Source: an uncultured Anaerolineae bacterium (GTDB lineage: Bacteria; Chloroflexota; Anaerolineae; Promineifilales; Promineifilaceae). From it: a DNA stretch of 64,000 nt. Below, one piece after another: positions 18,193-26,396 of this stretch; the first letter of the stretch is position 1, and every line of letters begins with the position of its first letter. Made by a program: the position numbers and the translations under genes. The stretch spans positions 1 through 64,000 of the forward strand of contig CAJQMR010000015.1 in NCBI GenBank assembly GCA_905479495.1. The letters are read 5' to 3'. The notes beneath the pieces are model-generated. The model searched no databases. It saw only the letters and a program-made list of their open reading frames with translations, and was not told the DNA's origin.

Positions 18193-19716
18193 GTGGCGCG
18201 CACATCATTGTCGGGGCAAAACTTAGGGAAGTATCGCGTTTTGGAACCGTTGGGCAGCGGCGGTATGGCCCGCGTTTATCGTGGTTACCATCCGCAGCTG
18301 GATCGCTTTGTGGCCATTAAAGTGCTGCGCTCTGATCTGGTCGAAGATGAAATGTTTCTGACCCGTTTTCGCCACGAAGCCCAGGCCGTGGCTGCCCTAC
18401 GCCACCCCAACATCATCCAGGTTTATGATTTTGATGTCGAGGACGATGTGTATTTCATGGTCATGGAGCTGCTGGATGGGGATACGCTGCACACCCGCCT
18501 CAACGACTACCGCGTGCGTGATGAGCCGATGCCCTGGGGGGAAATGGTACGCATTTTGCTGGACGTGCTGGACGGGCTGACCTATGCGCACCAGGAAGGC
18601 ATGATCCATCGCGATATTAAACCGGCCAACATTTTGCTGACGCGGCGCGGCCAGGCGGTGCTGGCCGATTTTGGCATTGCCCAGATTGTGGGCGGGACGC
18701 GGCATACGGTCTCCGGGGCACTGCTGGGCACGCTCAACTATATGGCCCCCGAACAGGGGTTGGAAGGTGTCAGCGATGTGCGCAGCGACTTGTATTCGCT
18801 GGGGGTGGTGCTTTACGAGATGCTCACCCGCCGTCCCCCGTTTGATGCCGACACGCCGCTGGCCATTTTGCTGAAGCACGTGAATGATCCGCTGCCGCTG
18901 CCCACAGAACTCAACCCTGACGTGCCTGCTCCCCTGGAACGAATTGTTTTAAAAGCAATGGCTAAAGAGCGAGACGGCCGTTTCCAATCCGGCACAGAAA
19001 TGGCAGACGCCTTAAAAAGAGCTGCGGCCGAAGCCCACATCGAGCTGCCATCGCGCATCTCGCTGCCGCTCTCCTTTTCTACGAGCGAGGCTCCCACTGA
19101 TTCGGTGGCCGTGTTTTCTGGCACGGCCCGGGCCAAACTGGCAGATGTGGCATTTGCGGCGCAGGATACGGCCGCAACGACCAGTGACGCCATTGCCGCT
19201 GACCTGGCTGCCTTAAAAGCGCAAGAGCTACCTGTTACGGAGCTGCCTGCGGCGTCTACGGCCGTTCCCAATGAAGCCCAACCATCTGCCCAGCGTACCC
19301 TTCTCATTGGGGCAGGCATCTTCCTTCTGTTCAACATGTTGATCATCATGTTTTCTGGTAGATCGGGGTCCTCGTGGTTTTTTGCTCAAGGTTGGCCCAT
19401 CGAGCTGATGTTGATTGCCATCCCCTTTTTCCTGCTCATGATCAACCGAGGCAATCTCTGGCTGCTGATTCCTGCGGGGCTGTTTTTCGGTGAAGGTGTT
19501 TTGCTAAGTTATTATGCCGTCTCAGAACGATGGGAAGATTGGGCGTTTTTGTGGCCGCTGCAAGTCTTTCTGGTGATGATTGTGCTCTGGTATACCATTA
19601 CCCGCGCCGTTGCCTCGGCCCAGGCTGGAGAATTGGCGGTTTTGTGGGGTCGTCGTTTGCTGCGCCTGGCGGCCGGGGTCATTCTTGTGTACCTCCTGGT
19701 TTTGATTGTCCGTTGA
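18193..19716 (+). CDS. Serine/threonine protein kinase with C-terminal membrane domain
   Basis: This 507-residue protein has a PknB-type kinase domain at about residues 10-275: glycine loop GSGGMARVY, AIKVL lysine, catalytic HRDIKPANIL, DFGIA and the APEQ activation-loop end. A low-complexity Ala/Thr linker follows, then five hydrophobic helices from about residue 375 to the end. Usual bacterial kinases have one membrane segment and PASTA or other sensor domains, so this multi-helix C-terminus is a different sensor or anchor. The GTG start has AAGGGG upstream. FHA protein 15895 and the two LiaF-like proteins are likely partners by position. Confidence 0.93.
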   Translation: MARTSLSGQNLGKYRVLEPLGSGGMARVYRGYHPQLDRFVAIKVLRSDLVEDEMFLTRFRHEAQAVAALRHPNIIQVYDFDVEDDVYFMVMELLDGDTLHTRLNDYRVRDEPMPWGEMVRILLDVLDGLTYAHQEGMIHRDIKPANILLTRRGQAVLADFGIAQIVGGTRHTVSGALLGTLNYMAPEQGLEGVSDVRSDLYSLGVVLYEMLTRRPPFDADTPLAILLKHVNDPLPLPTELNPDVPAPLERIVLKAMAKERDGRFQSGTEMADALKRAAAEAHIELPSRISLPLSFSTSEAPTDSVAVFSGTARAKLADVAFAAQDTAATTSDAIAADLAALKAQELPVTELPAASTAVPNEAQPSAQRTLLIGAGIFLLFNMLIIMFSGRSGSSWFFAQGWPIELMLIAIPFFLLMINRGNLWLLIPAGLFFGEGVLLSYYAVSERWEDWAFLWPLQVFLVMIVLWYTITRAVASAQAGELAVLWGRRLLRLAAGVILVYLLVLIVR

Positions 19717-19818
19717 TAGCCGATGGTTAGCTAACGGTTAGGCAGGGATACGGCCGTTCCCCTAAACTCCTTCATATAGAAAAAACGCAAACAAAAATCC
19801 TGTTTGAAGGAGTAAAAC

Positions 19819-20532
19819 ATGAAAAATAAAACGGCAAATATCGGTGGTTTGTTATTAATTCTGTTGGGCGGCCTGGCGCTGCTGGATGGCACGATTTGGC
19901 CTTTACTCGGCTGGGAATTTGGCCTTTGGCGTCTGTGGCCTTTGCTGGTTGGGGCCATTGGCTTAAGTTTTATTGCTGCCCCCATTATTTTCCCAAAGGA
20001 GCGTGGCTTAAAATGGTTGTTCATTCCCGGATTTCCTATCCTGGTAAGCGGCTCCCTGTTGCTCTTGGGCAGCATTTTTAGAATTTGGGGCATTTGGGAA
20101 CATCTTTGGCCTCTGGTAGTTTTAGGGCTGGCGATTGGTTTTCTGGTTACGGCCGTATTTGTACACAATATCTGGCTGATGATTCCCGCCATCATTATTG
20201 GCATGAATGGACTCATCTTCCAATTTTGTGCGGTTACCGGTTTGTGGCATTGGTGGGCCATTCTGTGGACGCTAGAACCATTCTCCGTGGGCCTGGCTTT
20301 GCTGGTGGCCAGCGGCGGCACGCGTCCCAGATTGATGCGGGCTGGCCTCATCGTCTGCGTGGCGGCTGTAGGCTTTTTTAGCTTGATGAGTTTTGTGCTG
20401 TCTGGTTGGGTAAGCGTGGTCGGCGCAGTGCTGCTCATTGTGGCCGGGGCTGGCCTGATTGCTCAGGGTCGTGCCCCGCTGGTATTGAAAGAAAAATCCC
20501 CAGATGAAAAATTGGTGGATGGCTATCTGTAA
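19819..20532 (+). CDS. Multi-pass membrane protein (LiaF/DUF5668-like), paralog B
   Basis: This 237-residue protein has about eight hydrophobic helices and the same Trp-rich turns as the gene at 17312 (LWRLWPLLVGAIGL, GIWEHLWPLVVLGLAIG). AAGGAGT lies 6 bases before the ATG. Its upstream region is related to that of paralog A, so the duplication appears to have included regulatory DNA. No catalytic residues are apparent. A role with the neighbouring kinase in membrane sensing is inferred from position. Confidence 0.72.
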   Translation: MKNKTANIGGLLLILLGGLALLDGTIWPLLGWEFGLWRLWPLLVGAIGLSFIAAPIIFPKERGLKWLFIPGFPILVSGSLLLLGSIFRIWGIWEHLWPLVVLGLAIGFLVTAVFVHNIWLMIPAIIIGMNGLIFQFCAVTGLWHWWAILWTLEPFSVGLALLVASGGTRPRLMRAGLIVCVAAVGFFSLMSFVLSGWVSVVGAVLLIVAGAGLIAQGRAPLVLKEKSPDEKLVDGYL

Positions 20533-20568
20533 AAGTGAGATTTTGATGTGCTGTGCGTGAAATATGAC

Positions 20569-20600
20569 AACGGCCGTTCCCTTGCGAACGGCCGTTTTTT
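20569..20600 (+). terminator. Terminator formed by two ACGGCCGT copies
   Basis: AACGGCCGTT occurs at 20569-20578 and again at 20587-20596, followed by a T-run. Each copy is self-complementary, and the two can pair across an 8-base loop. Confidence 0.7.
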
Positions 20601-20661
20601 ATCCGCGGATTACACAGATTAACGCAGATTTTTCTTTGTTTCTTTGTATTAAATATTGGAG

Positions 20662-21330
20662 CTACTGAGTCTGCTCAGCTTTGATTTTCAGCTTATGTTC
20701 AATGATTTTCTTCCAGCCTGCGGCCAGTTCAGGCAAAGCCAGCATTTCTTGCGCCACGGTTTCATCTGGCTCGCCAAGGGTGTGTTGGTTGATGAGCTGG
20801 ATGGTGAAGATGGGATTCGGCCGTTCTAGCAGGCGCAGTTCATCACCCGCCTGCACGTTTCCTGGAGTCAGTACCCGTAAGTAAAAACCGGTGCGCTGTG
20901 TGGCCAGCACCTCGTTGAAAAAGCCCGGCAGCTTGAGCTTGCGTTCTTGCTTGGTGCAGGGGTAGCGAGGGGCGCTGACTTGCACCACCGCCTCGCCCAC
21001 CTGGAAAATATCCCCCACCGCAAAATCAGCTTCGGTGCTGTCGGTCAAAGCCCAGTTTTCCCCAACGCTGCCAGGGCCAAGCTGGGCCTCTTCACGGAAG
21101 AGCTTGTATTGAGAATTCCAAAATTCGTAATGGGCCAGCGGTTGGCAGCAGACTGCCTGGTCCAGCGAGCCATGATGTTTGGTATCAGCCACTTGGTCGC
21201 CAGCGAGGCCACGCGTTTGCAAAAACATGGGTTCGCTAACCGGCGTGCGAAAAATGGCGGAACGCCAGGTGCCACGTTCATCGGTCATGGTTTGGGGTTG
21301 GCCAATCAGCTGGGTGTGAATGGTTATCAT
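20662..21330 (-). CDS. MOSC domain-containing protein (YiiM-like)
   Basis: This protein of about 222 residues has a MOSC domain covering about residues 20-165, with the hallmark cysteine in RYPCTKQERK and the GSVGENW motif, and then a helical C-terminal extension. MOSC proteins bind a molybdenum cofactor sulfur; YiiM-type members reduce N-hydroxylated compounds. I chose ATG 21330 because GGAG lies 9 bases upstream; the longer frame to 21375 has no such site. It is unlinked to other molybdenum genes here. Confidence 0.85.
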   Translation of the reverse strand: MITIHTQLIGQPQTMTDERGTWRSAIFRTPVSEPMFLQTRGLAGDQVADTKHHGSLDQAVCCQPLAHYEFWNSQYKLFREEAQLGPGSVGENWALTDSTEADFAVGDIFQVGEAVVQVSAPRYPCTKQERKLKLPGFFNEVLATQRTGFYLRVLTPGNVQAGDELRLLERPNPIFTIQLINQHTLGEPDETVAQEMLALPELAAGWKKIIEHKLKIKAEQTQ

Positions 21331-21387
21331 TGTGTGTTTACTCCTTGTGGCCGTAGATTTTAGCACACCATGCACCGTACAAGCAGC

Positions 21388-21426
21388 AAAAAACGGCCGC
21401 TTCTGCCCGGGAAACGGCCGTTTTTT
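21388..21426 (-). terminator. Terminator-like hairpin containing ACGGCCGT
   Basis: AAAAAACGGCCG (21388-21399) is perfectly inverted at 21415-21426, giving A/T-tailed ends in both directions. It lies between the small minus-strand gene at 21460 and the MOSC gene, so it could end the former. Confidence 0.7.
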
Positions 21427-21459
21427 GAAAACAGGAGAAACTCAATATGCTTATTACAT

Positions 21460-21708
21460 TTATGAGTTACGAGATGTCGAAACGATAAAAGAGCCCTTTA
21501 CGACGGAAAAACCCGGCACGTCGTCCATCCGCTCTAGCAGCGAGAGAATTTGCTCGCGTGCCCCGCTGATTGTTAAATTTAAAACAACGTCCTCTTCACA
21601 AACCACAGAGGGAACGGCCGTTGTAGATTGGCTTTCTTTTTGCATGATGCGGTACTGCTCCCCTGAAATGTATAATTCACAAAAAGTATTTTGACAAAAA
21701 TAAGTCAT
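21460..21708 (-). CDS. Small hypothetical protein
   Basis: This frame encodes up to 82 residues. A shorter form starting at the ATG at 21645 would give 61 residues and has GGGGAG about 12 bases upstream. The C-terminal half (DVVLNLTISGAREQILSLL) looks like a beta-alpha unit, but no family is recognised. A terminator-like hairpin follows its stop, which supports it being a real transcription unit. It could still be spurious. Confidence 0.35.
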   Translation of the reverse strand: MTYFCQNTFCELYISGEQYRIMQKESQSTTAVPSVVCEEDVVLNLTISGAREQILSLLERMDDVPGFSVVKGSFIVSTSRNS

Positions 21709-22310
21709 AATTTGTGAATTACTTGAGTAAAAGCGGGCGCATACATCTTCCTTAAACTCAGAACTTTCCGCTTTTACAAATTTGTTGCTTTTTAATCATT
21801 TAAATCAATGGGAGCCTGGATTTATCAATAAGTCGCTTACTAATCCAAAAGGCTCCCCAACCATTACATCGTTATAGATGATAATTATTTGAAACGGCCG
21901 TTACCAATACAGTACCGGGAACAAAGCTAAAAAAGTTTGGGTGATTCTCGGAAAATCAAAATGTGCGCTGGACGCTCGAATCCGAGAACCACCAAGCAAA
22001 AGCAGGGCTCGATGTTAACTAATGGTGGCCTTTACTTTTAAATAAACAGAACCCGTGATGTTTTATAAAGATGAAATCTCCAAAGAGTGGTTCTGCGGCT
22101 ATGCTTTGTTCAGATTTGGACCTATGCTAGATGATTGTAAAAGAGAATGGGCATTGGTCCGTTCCCATGAGATAGTGATAGCATAGAAGAAAGCGGAGCG
22201 GGTGCCAATTACAAAAAAGTCATGTACCGGAATTCCTATTGGCGAATGATTCCAGTAGAGAATTTGCCATGATTGGGCTAAAATGAGCGGGATTGGAATA
22301 GGAGAGAATT
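21709..22310. other. 602-base gene-free region
   Basis: No supported open frame was found here. An imperfect inverted repeat, GGGAGCC (21810-21816) with GGCTCCC (21851-21857) and inner GGATT/AATCC, lies in its first part, and one ACGGCCGT copy sits near 21894. The rest shows no pattern I can name. It may contain decayed coding sequence or an unrecognised RNA. Confidence 0.4.
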
Positions 22311-22934
22311 ATGCAGAAAAGCTTATTTGATGAATCTGGTGAACAATATAATTCTTTAGATGAACTCATCGACACCATGATGAAAATGGATGATGATCCG
22401 TTGGCTGACGCCGGGACAAACGTGGTTATTTGCCGGGGCAATCCGCAGGCAAAACTGATGCTGGTTGGGGAAGCACCAGGGCCGCAAGAAAATATTCAAG
22501 GCAAACCATTTGTGGGCCGTTCTGGGCAGCTATTGGACCAGATCTTGCAATCAGTGGATTTTGACACAGAGCAAGATGTTTTTATTAGCAACTCCGTGTT
22601 CCGTATGCCGCCAGGGGAAGGGGGCAAAAATTTCCGTAAGCCCACCACGGATGAGATTGAGTATTATAAACCGTACCTGTTTGAGATTATCCGGCTGGTT
22701 GATCCGGCCATTATGCTGCTTACCGGCAACGTGGCCACGCAGTCGCTGCTGGGGCTGACGGGCATTACCAAGTTACGGGGACAATGGCATGATTGGAACG
22801 GCCGTCGGGTGATGCCCATCTTCCATCCGGCTTACCTGCTGCGTAATCCCAGCCGCAAACCAGGCAGTCCCAAATCCCTCATGTGGCAAGACATTCAGGA
22901 AGTCCGCCGCGTCTATGATTCGCTTACCTCATAA
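22311..22934 (+). CDS. Uracil-DNA glycosylase superfamily protein, family-4-like, lacking iron-sulfur cysteines
   Basis: This 207-residue protein has the family 4 layout: motif A GEAPGPQENIQG with PFVGRSGQLLD (about 52-75), a central FISNSVFRMPP region, LTGNVATQSLLG, an RGQW segment and motif B HPAYLLRNPSRKP near the end. Classical family 4 enzymes place cysteines in an N-terminal C-x2-C, in KCRPP and in a later C-x-P-x-L. Here those sites read otherwise (FRMPP; YYKPYL) and only one cysteine is visible, in VVICRGN. It should excise uracil from DNA or be a relative with altered substrate. AGGAGA precedes the ATG, and the methyltransferase gene follows after 15 bases. Confidence 0.85.
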   Translation: MQKSLFDESGEQYNSLDELIDTMMKMDDDPLADAGTNVVICRGNPQAKLMLVGEAPGPQENIQGKPFVGRSGQLLDQILQSVDFDTEQDVFISNSVFRMPPGEGGKNFRKPTTDEIEYYKPYLFEIIRLVDPAIMLLTGNVATQSLLGLTGITKLRGQWHDWNGRRVMPIFHPAYLLRNPSRKPGSPKSLMWQDIQEVRRVYDSLTS

Positions 22935-22949
22935 ATTCTCCAACATTCT

Positions 22950-23678
22950 ATGACACATTCAGACAAAGCTGCTTTGCGCGGCGAACCGGGCTACGTGTGG
23001 CGTTCTGGCCAGGAGCGCCGCTTGCATATGATTCAACAATGGGTCGATCTCAGCAATGCGGTGATTTTGGATAACGGCTGTGGTTTAGGCACCTACCTGG
23101 ACGCGTTTGCGCCGTTTACGCCACACCGTTTTGGCCTGGAGCTAGAGCTGGACCGGGCGCAGAAAGCGCTGGCGGTTGCCCCCGGGATTGTGCAAGCAAT
23201 GGGTGAGACGCTGCCTTTTGCCAGCAACAGCTTTGATTTTGTCTTTAGCAATGAAGTGATTGAACATGTAGAGGATGACCGGCTGGCGCTGGCAGAAATG
23301 GTTCGGGTGACCAAACCAAACGGCCGTATCCTCATCTTTTGCCCCAACCGTTGGTATCCAGTGGAGCAGCATGGCATTTATTGGCGGGGTCGCTACAAGT
23401 TTGGCAATATCCCCCTGGTCAATTATTTACCAAACGGGCTGCGCAATCGGCTGGCTCCCCATGTGCGCACCTACACCAGGCACAACTTGCTGGCTTTGCT
23501 GCATGGTCTGCCGGTACGGGTGGTGCACCACGGCCGTATTTTTGGTGGTTACGACAATATTGAACGTCGTTGGCCGCGATTCGGCCGTTTTATCAAAAAC
23601 AGCTTATACACTGCCGAAAAAACACCGTTGGCCGTATTAGGCATTTCCCATTTGCTGGTTTTGGAAAAACAGCGCTGA
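22950..23678 (+). CDS. SAM-dependent methyltransferase (class I)
   Basis: This 242-residue protein has a Rossmann-type methyltransferase core. Motif I is VILDNGCGLGTYLDAF near residues 32-47, followed by an acidic residue in GLELELD, the motif SNEVIEHVEDD near 105-115 and FCPNRWYP after it. This is the UbiE/type 11 layout used on small molecules or lipids. The substrate cannot be deduced. The gene lies 15 bases after the glycosylase and probably shares its transcript. The next gene is convergent, with stops two bases apart. Confidence 0.85.
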   Translation: MTHSDKAALRGEPGYVWRSGQERRLHMIQQWVDLSNAVILDNGCGLGTYLDAFAPFTPHRFGLELELDRAQKALAVAPGIVQAMGETLPFASNSFDFVFSNEVIEHVEDDRLALAEMVRVTKPNGRILIFCPNRWYPVEQHGIYWRGRYKFGNIPLVNYLPNGLRNRLAPHVRTYTRHNLLALLHGLPVRVVHHGRIFGGYDNIERRWPRFGRFIKNSLYTAEKTPLAVLGISHLLVLEKQR

Positions 23679-23679
23679 G

Positions 23680-24588
23680 TTAAACAAAGAAGGGTGGACC
23701 AGTGACCAGGTAACGGTCGAAGTTGCCAAACGGCCGATCGCCCATAAACATCGCCATGAAAGCGTCAATTTTGTAGTTGCGGGAGAGCAGGTAGGTAACG
23801 GCCGTTTCGTTCACCATCGGTACTTCTAAACCGAATTGGGTCATTCCTTCAGCATGGGCAGTGCTTTCGGCGTGGGCCAGCACGGCTGGGAAGTCGGCAG
23901 CATCAAGCAAAGCAAAAGGACCACTGGTTTCACCCACGTAGCCATAGCCTACAGGACGGCCGTTTCGCACATATAAAAAGCCGCGCCGCTGCGCCAAAAA
24001 CCAACGCTGGTCTACATCTCGCCGAAAGCCAATGACTGCCTTATCAATGGTGGCCAGGGTCGCGACTGTTTCTTCGCTATTTGTCAGTGGGTCAAATTGC
24101 AAATCAGTCTCAAACGGAACCTGTTCTGGCTGACGCCCAAAGTAATAAATAGGAAAGCGGGGAAAAACACCAGATTTCAGGTAAAGTGCCTGGGCCCGAA
24201 AATCGGGCGTGGCAATAATAAAGCGCCGCTTTGCCGATTCCACCGGGAATGCGCGGGCAATAAGCTCACGTCCCACACCCCCAGACTGGACGCCTGGTTT
24301 GACAAAAAGTTCGGTTAACTCCTGCCCGCCATCCCGCCTAATTGCCCGTGAAAATCCCACAATGGTGCCATTTTGTTTGGCCAGCCAGAACTGGTCGCTG
24401 GTTTGGGAAATATGCTCGTAAAGCGGCCGTCTCTTTTGCCACATGCTGGCCAGCTTGTCTGCGTCTTCCCAACTGGTTGTGCCTGCAAAGCCAAAACGGG
24501 ACACTAAATCTGCCAGGGCTTCTTCAAAAAGTAAAAAAGCGGCGTAATTGTCATCAATACTTCCCAGTTCATAGGTAATCGTACTCAT
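23680..24588 (-). CDS. GNAT family N-acetyltransferase with second GNAT-like C-terminal domain
   Basis: The 302-residue protein carries an N-terminal GNAT domain (about 1-150) with the acetyl-CoA loop PGVQSGGVGRELI. A C-terminal half (about 165-295) resembles the Acetyltransf_18-type domain (FLYVRNGRPVGYGYVG). The double architecture occurs in YitH-like proteins of unclear substrate. Several ACGGCCGT copies lie in the gene. The upstream gap to pdxS is divergent and contains promoter-like sequence facing pdxS. Confidence 0.8.
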   Translation of the reverse strand: MSTITYELGSIDDNYAAFLLFEEALADLVSRFGFAGTTSWEDADKLASMWQKRRPLYEHISQTSDQFWLAKQNGTIVGFSRAIRRDGGQELTELFVKPGVQSGGVGRELIARAFPVESAKRRFIIATPDFRAQALYLKSGVFPRFPIYYFGRQPEQVPFETDLQFDPLTNSEETVATLATIDKAVIGFRRDVDQRWFLAQRRGFLYVRNGRPVGYGYVGETSGPFALLDAADFPAVLAHAESTAHAEGMTQFGLEVPMVNETAVTYLLSRNYKIDAFMAMFMGDRPFGNFDRYLVTGPPFFV

Positions 24589-24674
24589 AATTATTTCTCC
24601 TAAATGGGTTTACCTGACCGTCGGTGTTGCCAGTGATGTGAAAAGGGTAACGGCCGTATCATTTCTAATTCAGT

Positions 24675-24820
24675 TGCAAAAGTTGCTGTTTTGCTAGTAT
24701 TTGACATAAATAAAAACTATCATATGCTAACCCGGGGCGTGTGGTTAATACCAATTCCCTTGTATTGCGCGATCATGCTGATTAAAATCTTAAATAGGTA
24801 AATATGCAAAAGTTGCTGTT
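24675..24820. repeat. 16-bp direct repeat upstream of pdxS
   Basis: TGCAAAAGTTGCTGTT occurs at 24675-24690 and again at 24805-24820, 130 bases apart, bracketing the candidate promoter. It may be regulatory or a duplication remnant. Confidence 0.6.
24701..24728 (+). promoter_or_regulatory. Candidate sigma-70-type promoter for pdxS
   Basis: A perfect TTGACA at 24701-24706 is followed after 16 bases by TATGCT at 24723-24728. It lies about 155 bases before the pdxS start. Confidence 0.45.
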
Positions 24821-24883
24821 GTTTTTGCTCAAAGCCGCAGAGGCAATCAAGATAAACAGCGCACAAAACAAGCGGAGGTTAAG

Positions 24884-25801
24884 ATGGGCGAGAATGGAAA
24901 TATCAAGCAAAATGGGCAGAGTGAAGTCGGCAGCTTCAAAGTAAAAGCTGGCTTGGCCCAAATGTTAAAAGGTGGCGTGATCATGGATGTGGTGACGCCA
25001 GACCAGGCAGTCATTGCTGAAGAAGCAGGTGCCTGTGCCGTGATGGCCCTGGAGCGCGTCCCAGCCGACATTCGCCAAGATGGCGGCGTGGCTCGCATGT
25101 CTGATCCCGGCATGATTAAAGAGATCATTGCTGCTGTAAGCATTCCGGTGATGGCCAAAGCCCGTATTGGCCATTTTGTGGAAGCGCAGATTCTGGAAGC
25201 GATTGGGGTTGATTACGTGGATGAGAGCGAAGTGTTGACTCCGGCCGACGAGACACATCACATCAACAAGCACAACTTCAAGATCCCGTTTGTGTGTGGC
25301 TGCCGCAACCTGGGTGAAGCGCTGCGCCGCATCGGCGAAGGCGCGGCGATGATCCGCACCAAGGGCGAAGCGGGTACCGGTGACGTGGTAGAAGCCGTGC
25401 GCCACGCCCGCACAGTGCTGGGCGAAATCCGCCGTTTGCAGCTGATGCCCGATGAAGAGTTGATGACCTATGCCAAAAACATCGGCGCGCCGTATGCACT
25501 GGTGAAGCAAACCAAAGAGCTGGGCCGCTTACCCGTGGTCAACTTTGCTGCTGGGGGCATTGCTACCCCAGCTGATGCGGCATTGATGATGCAGATTGGC
25601 GTTGATGGCGTTTTTGTTGGCTCAGGCATTTTCAAGAGTGGCAATCCGGCCGAACGGGCCAAGGCGATTGTAGAAGCGACAACTCACTTCAACAATCCTG
25701 AAATTTTGGCCAAAGTTAGCGAGAATTTGGGCGAGCCGATGGTGGGCATTAATGTGAGCAGCCTGCCAGAGAGTGAGCATCTGGCCACGCGTGGCTGGTA
25801 G
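24884..25801 (+). CDS. pdxS: Pyridoxal 5'-phosphate synthase, lyase subunit PdxS
   Basis: The 305-residue TIM-barrel subunit makes pyridoxal phosphate from ribose 5-phosphate, glyceraldehyde 3-phosphate and ammonia supplied by PdxT. Family signatures are complete: GGVIMDVVTPDQA, the catalytic lysine in MAKARIGHFVEA, DESEVLTPADE, CGCRNLGEALRRI and IRTKGEAGTGDV with the second active lysine, and GGIATPADAALMM. The length is slightly above the usual ~294 because of an N-terminal extension. GGAGG precedes the ATG. The partner pdxT lies downstream, separated by an acetyltransferase gene. Confidence 0.97.
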   Translation: MGENGNIKQNGQSEVGSFKVKAGLAQMLKGGVIMDVVTPDQAVIAEEAGACAVMALERVPADIRQDGGVARMSDPGMIKEIIAAVSIPVMAKARIGHFVEAQILEAIGVDYVDESEVLTPADETHHINKHNFKIPFVCGCRNLGEALRRIGEGAAMIRTKGEAGTGDVVEAVRHARTVLGEIRRLQLMPDEELMTYAKNIGAPYALVKQTKELGRLPVVNFAAGGIATPADAALMMQIGVDGVFVGSGIFKSGNPAERAKAIVEATTHFNNPEILAKVSENLGEPMVGINVSSLPESEHLATRGW

Positions 25802-25812
25802 GTCTTAAAAGT

Positions 25813-25865
25813 GTAGCCGCAGTTTCTTACTGCGCCGCAAATTCGCGGAAAGAATCCGCGGCTAC
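25813..25865. repeat. Intergenic inverted repeat, GTAGCCGC family, copy 1
   Basis: GTAGCCGCAGTTTCTT (25813-25828) is inverted with two changes at 25850-25865. A related hairpin begins at 50289. Confidence 0.75.
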
Positions 25866-25877
25866 AAGAAGATCTTA

Positions 25878-26321
25878 ATGAAAATTCGCGAATTGGACCC
25901 GGCGCGGGACATGACGGAATGGCTGCGGCTGCGGCAGGGATTGTTTGACGACAGCACGAACGCAGAGCATCGGCAGGAGATGGCTGAGATTGTAGCTGAG
26001 GCAGTGGGCTGTGTGTTGGTGGCGGAACGGCCGTCTACTCAATTAGCTGGTTATGTGCATGTGGGCAGCCGCAAATATGCCGAAGGTTGCACGGCGTCGC
26101 CCGTGGCCTACCTGGAAGAATGGTTTGTTGATGCCGATGTGCGTCGCCAAGGGGTAGGCAAAGCGCTAATCGCCGCTGCCGAAGCGTGGGCGCAGCAAAA
26201 TGGATTCCACGAACTTGCTTCCGACACGACCATCGACAACGACATTAGCCTGGCCAGCCACCTGGCTCTTGGCTTCACTGAAGTCGAACGACAGATCAAC
26301 TTTATCAAGAAACTGGATTAG
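25878..26321 (+). CDS. GNAT acetyltransferase of the aminoglycoside 6'-N-acetyltransferase type
   Basis: This 147-residue single GNAT domain matches the AAC(6') subfamily closely in layout. It shows an N-terminal WLRLRQGLFDD, the RKYAEGC segment followed by SPVAYLEEWFVD, the acetyl-CoA loop RRQGVGKALI and the end ELASDTTIDNDISL. Members acetylate the 6' amine of aminoglycosides, but chromosomal environmental members often have other or unknown substrates, so resistance is only a possibility. It sits between pdxS and pdxT in the same direction, which may be chance insertion into a B6 operon. Only a weak ribosome site is present. Confidence 0.8.
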   Translation: MKIRELDPARDMTEWLRLRQGLFDDSTNAEHRQEMAEIVAEAVGCVLVAERPSTQLAGYVHVGSRKYAEGCTASPVAYLEEWFVDADVRRQGVGKALIAAAEAWAQQNGFHELASDTTIDNDISLASHLALGFTEVERQINFIKKLD

Positions 26322-26332
26322 TTGGCCACAGA

Positions 26333-26375
26333 GGGCACAGAGAATAAAGAGGAAATCTCTTATCCCTCTGTGCCC
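26333..26375. repeat. Intergenic inverted repeat before pdxT
   Basis: GGGCACAGAG (26333-26342) is perfectly inverted at 26366-26375. Coding extension of pdxT through this element is unlikely. Confidence 0.7.
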
Positions 26376-26396
26376 GCTATGGCGAAAATGAAAACT

